A stretch of DNA of 64,000 nt from the NCBI GenBank assembly GCA_910589165.1, contig CAJUSP010000010.1, forward strand, positions 48,340 to 112,339. Direction: 5' to 3'. The first letter of the stretch is position 1; each line of letters opens with the position of its first letter. The stretch comes from an uncultured Adlercreutzia sp. Its GTDB lineage: Bacteria > Actinomycetota > Coriobacteriia > Coriobacteriales > Eggerthellaceae. Both the position numbers and the translations under genes were made by a program. Shown here one piece after another: positions 57,398 to 64,000 of the stretch. A model generated the notes under the pieces. That model searched no databases, had not been told where the DNA came from, and saw only the letters and a program-made list of their open reading frames with translations.

Positions 57398-57905
57398 CGT
57401 TCCACTCTCCTGCCTTCTCGTCGGGCCGCGCCCCGTCGAGCGAGCGCTGGGCCCAGGCGGCCCGCGTGGGCACCTCGCAGGACACCTCGACAACCAAATT
57501 GCCGCGCTCGTTCACCAAGCCCAGCAGAGCCGCTCCGCCGTCGAGCAGCGGCAGCGGGCGCACCTCGGTGCGGATGCGCACGACGGCCCTGTCGGCGCTG
57601 CCGCCGCCCTCGCAGACGATGTCCCAGCTGCAGCCTCCTTCGTGTACGTGGAAGTTATCCTGCTGGGGAACCGTGCCCAAGCGGCGCCTAACGAAGGCCT
57701 CCGCCGCCGCGCTCGTACCGTCTCCCGTTGCCAGCAGGCGGCAGCCCTCGGCCGCAGCGTTCACCATGACCATGCGGTCGTACAGCACGATGCCCGGCTG
57801 CACAAGCAGAAGCACGAGCAGCATGATCACGGGCAGCGCGAAGGCCACCTCGACGGTCGCCTGGCCGCTGCTCTTCCGCAAGGCGCGGATTGCCCCCAAG
57901 CCCAT
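57387..57905 (-). CDS. TadE-like pseudopilin
   Basis: This 172-residue protein has the TadE core SSGQATVEVAFALPVIMLLVLLLV (Glu at the pseudopilin position), then an exported alpha/beta domain with a Cys pair around GGCSWDIVCEGGG. It is the first of the pseudopilin genes downstream of the Flp pilin. A ribosome site (AAGGAGGGAG) precedes ATG 57905. It overlaps the TadG-like gene by 11 bases. Confidence 0.87.
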   Translation of the reverse strand: MGLGAIRALRKSSGQATVEVAFALPVIMLLVLLLVQPGIVLYDRMVMVNAAAEGCRLLATGDGTSAAAEAFVRRRLGTVPQQDNFHVHEGGCSWDIVCEGGGSADRAVVRIRTEVRPLPLLDGGAALLGLVNERGNLVVEVSCEVPTRAAWAQRSLDGARPDEKAGEWNDGD

Positions 57906-57918
57906 AACTCCCTCCTTC

Positions 57919-58143
57919 CTAGAAGCTCAGCACATCGGCGAGCCAACCGGCCGCCCCCTGAACATGGTGGGAGGCGGCCAGCAGGCCCTTTTCAACGAAT
58001 AGTCCCGACGACAGCGCCCGCCACAACGCCGCGCCGGCCGCAACAATGCAGATAAACGCCGCCGTTACCAAGGCATATTCCACCGTACCCTGGCCCCGCT
58101 CATCACCTAGAGGCTGTTGATGCCCGCAGCGATGGCGTCCCAA
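57919..58143 (-). CDS. Small pilin-like (Flp/TadE-type) protein with uncertain start
   Basis: The frame encodes GQGTVEYALVTAAFICIVAAGAAL, a clear Flp/TadE-type pilin N-terminus, followed by about 35 more residues to stop 57919. No good start precedes it in this frame. The TTG at 58143 lies inside the Flp pilin gene and its ribosome site is poorly spaced. Re-initiation after the pilin stop (58107) or a frameshift are alternatives. The protein is probably a second pilin-like subunit. Confidence 0.5.
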   Translation of the reverse strand: MGRHRCGHQQPLGDERGQGTVEYALVTAAFICIVAAGAALWRALSSGLFVEKGLLAASHHVQGAAGWLADVLSF

Positions 58144-58349
58144 AGCTCCTGGAGCTTGGGGCGGAACAGCGTAATGGCGATGATGGCGATAACCACGAGC
58201 ACGCCGACGAGGATGGCGTATTCCGTCGTGCCCTGGCCGCGCGTGTCCGCAAGCCTCTGCTGGGCGCCGATGAACCACGAGCGGCATCGCTGCTCGAAGG
58301 CGCGATTGAAACGCCTTGCGCGACGCGTGAGTCCTTTGATCTTCTCCAT
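58107..58349 (-). CDS. Flp-type major pilin
   Basis: This is an 80-residue Flp/Fap-type pilin. A 35-residue basic leader is followed by RGQGTTEYAILVGVLVVIAIIAI, the type IVb pilin segment with the Gly/Glu-Tyr cleavage-site pattern (cut after GQG, leaving TTEY). The leader is longer than most Flp leaders. A dedicated prepilin peptidase (TadV) is not present in this window. I chose ATG 58349 with GAAAGG nine bases upstream; 58358 is only slightly longer. It lies between tadC and the pseudopilin genes and is expected to be the most abundant product. Confidence 0.9.
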   Translation of the reverse strand: MEKIKGLTRRARRFNRAFEQRCRSWFIGAQQRLADTRGQGTTEYAILVGVLVVIAIIAITLFRPKLQELWDAIAAGINSL

Positions 58350-58398
58350 AGGGTGCATCCTTTCTCTTCTTCATAACGGTTTTCACAGGACAGCCCTC

Positions 58399-59343
58399 CT
58401 AAAACCCCGCGGCCAGTTCCAGCAGCACGGGCCCGAGCACGAGCATGAGCATGGCAGGTAGAATCAGGACGCCGGTGGGCACCATCATCTTCACCGGGGC
58501 CTTGGCCACCTCTTCCTGGCGCCGCGCCTTATAGTCGGCCCGAGCCTCTCGCGCCGCATCCTCGAGGTTGTCGGCCAAGGTGGCCCCGAAGCGCAGGGAG
58601 CGCACGATGTTCTCGACCACGCGCCCGAGCAAGGGCGAGGCATAGGAAGCCGCTACCGCCCGCAACGCGTCGGCCCGCGAGGCCAAGCCGCAGCTCCATT
58701 GACGCTCGGCCCCTTGGAATGCTCGGGCGAGGTGGTTCTTGAAGTAGCCGGTGTACAGCCCCAAGCTTCGCTCGAATGAGAGCCCGCTGCGCAGGCCGAG
58801 CGCTACCACCGAGAGCATCTCCGACAAGTCGCGCTCCATGGCCCGGGCCCGATCGTCGGCCTCGCGCCGAAGCGCCCACGGCAGAAGCTGCCATCCGGCG
58901 ACGGCCCCCGCGCAGCCGAGCAGGCATCCCAGCTCACCGGAGACGAGCAAGCCCGCGACGCCCCCGGCCACCGCTCCGGCTGCCGCGAGCCTCACCCGGC
59001 TTTCCCAGAACCCGGCGCCGGTGAGGGCATCGGCCAGCCCCGCCGTGCACGCCAGGGCCTCGGGCCACGGCCGACCCCTCAGGGAAGGAGGTGCCAGCGG
59101 CCGGAACAGCGGGCTCTCCAGCCGCTTCGACACCCCGGTCGCAAAAGCGCATACCTGCGCCGCCGCACCTCCCTCTCTGCCATCGCCCCGATCATCTGAA
59201 GCGTCGCTTTCGCCGACCACGGCGAAGCGGTGGCGCTGACGGCGGCGCCACCGCCCGAAAGCGTTCCACAGAAGCCAGCCCAAGGCCCCGGCACTGGCCA
59301 GCGCGCCCAAGGCGAGCGCCTGCTGTCCCCACCATGCAGCCAT
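58399..59343 (-). CDS. tadC: TadC-like inner membrane platform protein
   Basis: This 314-residue protein has a T2SSF/TadC domain. It includes membrane segments near the start (about 10-28), a central pair (about 112-150) and a C-terminal segment (VLILPAMLMLVLGPVLL). The cytoplasmic platform contains the helical EMLSVVALGLRSGLSFERSL pattern. It forms the inner membrane platform with TadB for Flp pilus assembly by the TadA ATPase. Start at ATG 59343; the 655-residue frame from 60366 is a shadow of tadB. It follows tadB by 14 bases. Confidence 0.88.
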   Translation of the reverse strand: MAAWWGQQALALGALASAGALGWLLWNAFGRWRRRQRHRFAVVGESDASDDRGDGREGGAAAQVCAFATGVSKRLESPLFRPLAPPSLRGRPWPEALACTAGLADALTGAGFWESRVRLAAAGAVAGGVAGLLVSGELGCLLGCAGAVAGWQLLPWALRREADDRARAMERDLSEMLSVVALGLRSGLSFERSLGLYTGYFKNHLARAFQGAERQWSCGLASRADALRAVAASYASPLLGRVVENIVRSLRFGATLADNLEDAAREARADYKARRQEEVAKAPVKMMVPTGVLILPAMLMLVLGPVLLELAAGF

Positions 59344-59357
59344 AGTATCCACCCCCC

Positions 59358-60332
59358 TCAAGCCCTCAGCATACGATGGACTGCCGCCACCCCGGCCGCC
59401 TGCATGAGCAGTGCCACTGCAAGCAGCGCCATGCCCGGCACGCTGGCGAAGAACGGGTCGAGAAACCCGGGACTCATGAACGAGAAGAGCGCCACGAGCA
59501 CGAAGGGCATAAGAGTGACGATGCGCGCCGAGAGCTTCGCCTGGGCGGTCTGCACCCGCAGAGACGTCTCCAGCTCGAGCTCGCTTTCCACCGACTCGCG
59601 GGCCGCAGCCAGTACTGGCGCCACGCTGCCGCCGCTGCGATGCTGCACGTCGAGGGCCACCGCCACAAAGGCGAGCTCGGGCACATCGGAGCGCTGGCGG
59701 AACACCGCGAGGGCCTCGGTGGAGGTGCCTCCGGTGTCCAGCACGAGTGCCGCCGATTGGAAGAGCGCCCCCAGAGGGCCCTTCATCTCGTGGGTCGTCT
59801 GCCGAAGCGTCTGGGACAGCGTCAGGCCGGCCCGGAAGCACACGCCAAGGGACCTCAGCGCGTCGGGCACCTCGCCGCGAAGACCGCTTTCCCGGCGCTC
59901 GGCCGCGCTCTTCGCGGCACCGCCTGCAGCCACGACAGCTGCCCCGGCCACCGCGATGCCGAACATGGGCGACCCCGCAAGAAGCCATCCGGCCACCACA
60001 ACGGCTGCGCCGAGGGCTACCAGCGAGGAAAGCAGCCCGCTTGCCGTGGCGACGACGTGGCGCTCTTCCAGGCTCTGACACATCCAGCGGATATAGCGCG
60101 CCACCAGGGGCCTTCTCAGTAGAGACTGAGCCAGGGGCTCCAGCACGGCAACGCCGTGGGTGAGGCGCCACGCAAGCCACAGGGGAAGCTTCGACTCCCC
60201 CGCCTCGGGCGCCAGGGCCATCTGACGCAGGCGGCGGCGCTCGCGCCTTCCAGCCAGGTGATTGGCCAGGGCATAGCCGGCGCACCCCGACGAGACTACG
60301 CCGAGGGCCGCATAGGCAAGTGCTGCTTCCAT
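59358..60332 (-). CDS. tadB: TadB-like inner membrane platform protein
   Basis: This 324-residue T2SSF-domain protein has membrane segments near residues 5-25, 92-140 and 274-322. Its cytoplasmic platform contains VPDALRSLGVCFRAGLTLSQTLR. It pairs with TadC as the membrane platform on which the TadA ATPase acts. Start at ATG 60332 with GAAGGAGG upstream, overlapping tadA by 37 bases. It is the fourth gene of the Tad operon. Confidence 0.9.
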   Translation of the reverse strand: MEAALAYAALGVVSSGCAGYALANHLAGRRERRRLRQMALAPEAGESKLPLWLAWRLTHGVAVLEPLAQSLLRRPLVARYIRWMCQSLEERHVVATASGLLSSLVALGAAVVVAGWLLAGSPMFGIAVAGAAVVAAGGAAKSAAERRESGLRGEVPDALRSLGVCFRAGLTLSQTLRQTTHEMKGPLGALFQSAALVLDTGGTSTEALAVFRQRSDVPELAFVAVALDVQHRSGGSVAPVLAAARESVESELELETSLRVQTAQAKLSARIVTLMPFVLVALFSFMSPGFLDPFFASVPGMALLAVALLMQAAGVAAVHRMLRA

Positions 60333-61627
60333 TGCCGTACCTCCTTCTCGCTTGCCAAGCCCGCACGGGCCACTTCGTCTACCCAAGACGGGCAGTCGAG
60401 CCACACTCCCTGCTCATCGGCTCCCTCCCGACGATAGAGCGGCGTGATGGAGCAGCGGCGCCGTTCACGGTCGAAGCCGACGGACGCCAGCTCGGATATG
60501 CACCGGCTGCCGTCGGCGCGGCGCGTCGTCTGCACGACCAGATCGAAGGCATTGCCGATCTGAGCCTCGATGGCATCGAGAGGCAAGTCGACGGCATAGC
60601 GCACCATGGTGACGAGGCGGTCGACTGCTTCGTAGGGCGAATTCGCGTGAAGCGTCGTCAAAGAGCCGTCGTGGCCGGTATTCATGGCCTGCAGCATGTC
60701 GAGGGCCTCGGCGGCGCGGCATTCGCCGACGATGATGCGGTCGGGGCGCATGCGCAGGGCGTTCACCACCAGATCGCGGATGGTCACCTCGCCGGCTCCC
60801 TCGGCATTGGCCGCCCGCGCCTCGAGCCTCACCACGTGGGGATGCTCGTCGAACTTGAGCTCGGCCGCATCCTCGATGGTGATGATGCGCTCATCGGAGG
60901 CGATGTGCAGCGACAGGGCATTGAGCAGCGTCGTCTTGCCGCTGCCCGTGCCTCCCGCCACCGCCATGGACCTGCGCGCCCGCACGGCCCATACGAGGAA
61001 CTGCCGAACCGCGCCGTCGAACGAGCCGCGCTCCTGCAGCTCGGCCAAGGACATGACGCGCCGGGCGAAGGAGCGAATCGTCACATGGGGGCCGTCGATG
61101 GCCACCGGCGGCAGGATGGCGTTCACGCGATGGCCCTGGGGCAAGCGCGCGCTGGCCATGGGCATCGACTCGTCGACACGGCGCCCCAGAGGACCGAGGA
61201 TGCGGTCGATAAGGGCCCGCACCTGCTCGTCGCTCTCGAAGCGAACCGGCGCAGGCATAAGCCGCCCGTCCCGCTCCACGAACACGCTGCGGGCGCCGTT
61301 CACCATGATTTCCGTGATGGACTCGTCCGCAATGAGGTCTTCCAGGGGGCCGAGCCCGAACACCGAGCTGATGAGATCTTCCACAAGGTCGCGGTAGACC
61401 GTCGGATCGAGGGCGCGCCACGGATCGCGCAGGGCGAGCCGGCGGCAGGCCGCGCGAATCTCGTTGCGCGCCCGCTCCGGGTTCTCGGCCATGATAAGCG
61501 CCACCCGATCGAGGGGCAAAAACTCGCCGACCGCCGCGCGCAGAAGCTCGATGCCGATGCGCTGCTGCTCCTCATCTTCGTCGCGGCGCTGCCCCTCTAC
61601 CACCTGAACACGCTCAAGCAGGCTCAT
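60296..61627 (-). CDS. tadA: CpaF/TadA-type pilus assembly ATPase
   Basis: This 443-residue secretion ATPase has an N-terminal domain (about 75-160, with FGLGPLEDLIADESITEIMVNG), then a RecA-like domain: Walker A GGTGSGKTT near 254, the Asp box around ITIEDAAEL, and GECRAAEALDMLQAMNTGHDG with His box HANSPYEAVDRL. It hydrolyses ATP to extrude the Flp pilus. The ATG overlaps the tadZ stop (ATGA). The frame to 61813 is a shadow of tadZ. Confidence 0.95.
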   Translation of the reverse strand: MSLLERVQVVEGQRRDEDEEQQRIGIELLRAAVGEFLPLDRVALIMAENPERARNEIRAACRRLALRDPWRALDPTVYRDLVEDLISSVFGLGPLEDLIADESITEIMVNGARSVFVERDGRLMPAPVRFESDEQVRALIDRILGPLGRRVDESMPMASARLPQGHRVNAILPPVAIDGPHVTIRSFARRVMSLAELQERGSFDGAVRQFLVWAVRARRSMAVAGGTGSGKTTLLNALSLHIASDERIITIEDAAELKFDEHPHVVRLEARAANAEGAGEVTIRDLVVNALRMRPDRIIVGECRAAEALDMLQAMNTGHDGSLTTLHANSPYEAVDRLVTMVRYAVDLPLDAIEAQIGNAFDLVVQTTRRADGSRCISELASVGFDRERRRCSITPLYRREGADEQGVWLDCPSWVDEVARAGLASEKEVRQWKQHLPMRPSA

Positions 61628-62907
61628 GGACGGCCTCCTGACTCCTCGGCAGCGGCCTTCGCTGCAAGCCGACGCTCGGCCTTCTTGCGCTCGGTCTTGC
61701 GACGGTGGGGTCGGCCGGGGCGCAGGCTGAAGCGCGCCACCGATGCCTGCACCCCGGTGCGACGGGACGCCGAGGGCAGCAGCTCGTCGAGCACCTTCTC
61801 GATGCTCAGGCACAGCGGATTGCGGTCTTCCACCAGGCGATCGGCCATGCCGGCACCGAGCAGCTCTTCCACGACCGGGCCTCCGTCGGCCAGCTCGACC
61901 ACGTGCATCCCGTTAAGGGCACTCGAGACGTCGATGGACGTGAAGGACGCCTGCCGCGTGCAGCGGTTGACTGCCACGAGCAGCGACCCTGTGGCAACGC
62001 CGCAGCGAAGGCACAGATCGAGGGCGTGGCGGCAGGCCCTGATGGACGAGGCGCGCTGATCTACCAGCAGAAGGGCGGCGGCACTGCGCTCGAGCAGGGC
62101 CAGATGCTGGTCGCTCCAGCTGCCGCCCGTGTTGACGACCACCAAATCGAACCGCGCGCTCAGCTCGTCGATCATCTCCTTGAACCCCGTAGCGACCACC
62201 TCGGATTGCTCGAGGGAGCGCGGGGCGGACACCAGCACGAGCGGCTCGCCCTCGACCTCGCCGAGACACGTCGCGTCGCCAGCGGCCTCCTCTATGGGCA
62301 CCCGGGCGCACGAGCCGGCCAGCTCGGCCAAATCGCCGAACTGCAAATCGCCGTCGACCAGCGCCGTGCGCAGGCCGCGCTGAGCCCCCAGGCGCGCCGC
62401 CAACGTGGCTACGGTGCTCTTCCCCACGCCTCCGCCGCCGCTCATCACCGAGAGCACGAACCCCGCGCGAGACGCTGCTCGCTGAGGGGCCGCCTCCAAC
62501 GCCTCGGACGTCACTTGCACCACAGCATCACTGTCGGAAGCGCGGCGCTTGGCTATATAGCCAGCCACATGGTCGGCGAACTTCTCGAGCGGCACCGCCT
62601 CCTCGATACCCGCAGCGCGCACCCGCGACGCCATGGAGCCCGTCTTGTCGGGCACCGCCAGAAACACCGTCAGGCGGGGATGGTCGGCCTTGAGGGCCGC
62701 GGCGAGGTTGATGGGGTCGACCGACGCGCAGTCCACCACCCACACAGCCTCAAGGTCGCGGTTCACCCGCGCCCGGGCCCGGGCCGCCGAGGCATCGGCG
62801 CACCATTCGATCTCGCCGACGACCGCCTCGGGCACGGGATGCGGAAGGATGGGGCATCCCGCATCATCGGCCCGGGCGCACACCATGAAGCGATAGCGAC
62901 GCGTCAT
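61624..62907 (-). CDS. tadZ: TadZ/CpaE-like P-loop localisation protein
   Basis: This 427-residue MinD/ParA-type ATPase has an N-terminal receiver-like domain (about 1-130) with a short linker. The P-loop FVLSVMSGGGGVGKST lies near 150, and it also has DGDLQFGDL and LVSAPRSLEQSE. TadZ/CpaE proteins place the pilus apparatus at a pole and recruit TadA. The long C-terminal tail is basic (RRKTERKKAERR). Its ATG overlaps the cpaB stop (ATGA). Confidence 0.92.
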   Translation of the reverse strand: MTRRYRFMVCARADDAGCPILPHPVPEAVVGEIEWCADASAARARARVNRDLEAVWVVDCASVDPINLAAALKADHPRLTVFLAVPDKTGSMASRVRAAGIEEAVPLEKFADHVAGYIAKRRASDSDAVVQVTSEALEAAPQRAASRAGFVLSVMSGGGGVGKSTVATLAARLGAQRGLRTALVDGDLQFGDLAELAGSCARVPIEEAAGDATCLGEVEGEPLVLVSAPRSLEQSEVVATGFKEMIDELSARFDLVVVNTGGSWSDQHLALLERSAAALLLVDQRASSIRACRHALDLCLRCGVATGSLLVAVNRCTRQASFTSIDVSSALNGMHVVELADGGPVVEELLGAGMADRLVEDRNPLCLSIEKVLDELLPSASRRTGVQASVARFSLRPGRPHRRKTERKKAERRLAAKAAAEESGGRP

Positions 62908-63698
62908 GAGGCCACCTCCTCGCCGGGAGCTGCGGCCGTTGGGGCCGGCGTCGCTTCGGGCGCTTGAGCAGCCTGGGGCTCAGGCTCTTCCGCGGCCGCA
63001 GGGGCGGCTTGCTCGGCCTCGCTTGGGGCTGTGGCACCATCGGACCCCTCGCCAGCTGGCACCTCCGATGCGCCCTCGGCGGGCAGCACGAAATACAGCT
63101 CCAGGTTCTGGGCCGCGGCCACCACCTCCTGCACGCGCTCGGGATCCACCGCAAGCGTGACCCACTCGCTGCCCGACGACCCTTCCCCCGAGGCGCTCGA
63201 AGCCAGCACAAGGGCGCTCCCGACGAGCTTCGTCGTGGACACGGGGCCGGTCGCGTACACGTCGACTTCCATGCCCGCCTCGATGGAGCCGCCGACGGCC
63301 TGCACGGCGCGGGCCGGTACGCTGATAGCCGCCTTGCCCGCCGGCACGCTGAGGGCGGAATCGGCCAGCTCGGTGCGCTGGGCGCAAATCACCTCTCCCT
63401 CGATAATGCTCGATCCCAGGCGCTTGCCCACGATCTGGGTCGGATCGCTTACCGCTCCGTCGGGCAGCAAATCGGCCACCCAGAGCTTCTGCACGATAGC
63501 CGCGGAGTCCACCGTCTCGCCGGCGGCCAAATCGCGCTTCGCCACGCACACCTCTACCTGGTCGCCGCCGTAGCGCTCGAGCGCCTCGGCGCGGGCCGCA
63601 TCGACCTCGCCGCGCACGCTTGCCATATACAGGGCCACGCACAACGCGCAGCACACCCCGCACGCCACCCCGATCCATCGTTGTCGGTTGATTGCCAT
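62904..63698 (-). CDS. cpaB: CpaB/RcpC-like SAF-domain pilus assembly protein
   Basis: This 264-residue protein has an N-terminal membrane segment (GVACGVCCALCVALYMAS) and a SAF domain (VCVAKRDLAAGETVDSAAI, DLLPDGAVSDPTQIVGKRL), followed by a CpaB-like beta region. It ends in a Pro/Ala/Glu-rich tail of about 60 residues. CpaB/RcpC is an exported assembly component of Tad pili. Start at ATG 63698 with CAGGAG upstream. The frame to 63968 is read through the dispersed repeat and lacks support. It is the first gene of the Tad operon in the window. Confidence 0.88.
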   Translation of the reverse strand: MAINRQRWIGVACGVCCALCVALYMASVRGEVDAARAEALERYGGDQVEVCVAKRDLAAGETVDSAAIVQKLWVADLLPDGAVSDPTQIVGKRLGSSIIEGEVICAQRTELADSALSVPAGKAAISVPARAVQAVGGSIEAGMEVDVYATGPVSTTKLVGSALVLASSASGEGSSGSEWVTLAVDPERVQEVVAAAQNLELYFVLPAEGASEVPAGEGSDGATAPSEAEQAAPAAAEEPEPQAAQAPEATPAPTAAAPGEEVAS

Positions 63699-63739
63699 AA
63701 TCGTCTCCTGCCTCACGAAAGCAAGAGCATTGTGCGCCC

Positions 63740-63862
63740 GCAGAACCGTCAAAACGTCGGGGGGATTTCCCGTTTGCGACCGCCCGCAAACCGTCGCCGC
63801 GCCGCAAAATGACCGTCCGCAAACCGTCGCAGCGCCGTCGCGAAGACGTCGCAGAGCCGCAG
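63740..63862. repeat. Dispersed repeat, copy B
   Basis: It is closely related to copy A at 44228: GCAGAACCGT, AAAACGTCGGGGGGATTTCC, CGCCCGCAAACCGTCGC, then CCGTC/GCCGCA subrepeats. It has the same orientation and lies 42 bases upstream of the cpaB start. The rest of 63863-64000 has no gene I can support. This stretch must contain the promoter of the Tad operon. Confidence 0.75.
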
Positions 63863-64000
63863 CGTATTCGCGATCTGGGGAAGAGCGGGCCCAGACGCCC
63901 GAGGGGGCCGCGCCTTCAGAACCTTCGTAAACGCCGCCTCGGGGGCACAGACGATATGAGTAGAACATTGTGAGCCCCTACTTCATGTCATCTTTTCGCA

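Noticed and set aside
59344..60366. First 340 residues of a 655-residue frame running into tadC
   Set aside because: It overlaps tadB on the same strand in another frame; tadC has its own ATG at 59343.

Overview
The window looks like a chromosomal segment of a GC-rich Coriobacteriia bacterium, most likely an Eggerthellaceae gut anaerobe (Eggerthella, Gordonibacter or Adlercreutzia relatives). The evidence is indirect. There are two Tat-exported FAD/fumarate-reductase-like lipoproteins, a LuxR regulator with a large multi-membrane-segment N-terminal half, a Fe-S aldo/keto reductase, a Gram-positive type Tad pilus cluster and an LPQTG surface protein. Strain-level identity cannot be fixed from sequence alone.

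Layout. 1-5.6 kb: an AT-rich, tightly packed minus-strand operon of four genes (m5C DNA methyltransferase, MORC-like GHKL ATPase, Mrr-nuclease/superfamily 2 helicase fusion, unknown 189-residue protein). It looks like an acquired restriction or defence island and is the best candidate for an undescribed system. 5.9-6.5 kb: a SAM-I riboswitch in front of an unrecognised 159-residue protein. 6.6-10.1 kb: AAA_14/DUF4143 ATPase, Fe-S aldo/keto reductase and an AraC regulator. 10.2-14.1 kb: guaA with a coupled AT-rich membrane protein gene, a tyrosine phosphatase and a rhodanese. 14.2-17.1 kb: a metal-efflux operon (ArsR sensor, free HMA chaperone, P1B-ATPase) with a clear promoter/operator and a 120-bp palindromic element. 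17.2-21.0 kb: baeRF-like protein, patatin-like hydrolase, and rplJ-rplL with a long leader and good promoter. 21.0-30.1 kb: LuxR regulator, two FAD lipoproteins, a Gly-rich membrane protein and a degenerate Fic-like regulator. 30.3-36.2 kb: an LPQTG surface protein with a coupled small membrane protein, divergent from a membrane-tethered ECF sigma factor. 36.3-44.2 kb: hisS, a NifX-like protein, leuC-leuD-leuB, a prenyl synthase with a peptidoglycan-binding protein, and an Rpn-type nuclease. 44.5-47.6 kb: an exported sortase-like protein, tRNA-Leu, Ppx/GppA and a DivIC/FtsB protein. 47.6-51.5 kb: a ferrous-iron uptake cluster (two feoA, feoB, FeoB-associated protein, DtxR/MntR repressor). 51.7-53.6 kb: thrC and a ModE-like regulator. 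53.7-63.7 kb: a minus-strand Tad (Flp) pilus operon, cpaB-tadZ-tadA-tadB-tadC-flp-tadE/G genes, followed by small accessory genes.

Several parts plausibly work together. The ATPase, helicase-nuclease and methyltransferase would form one modification/defence complex. The DtxR-type repressor probably controls the feo genes through a perfect palindrome between feoA and feoB. The membrane-tethered sigma factor may control the divergent surface protein. A roughly 110-bp dispersed repeat occurs twice (44.2 and 63.7 kb), each time just upstream of a minus-strand gene. No rRNA, CRISPR array, integrase or complete insertion sequence was seen. Many long open frames on the opposite strand of GC-rich genes were judged to be shadows and left out. 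Base composition statements are by eye.
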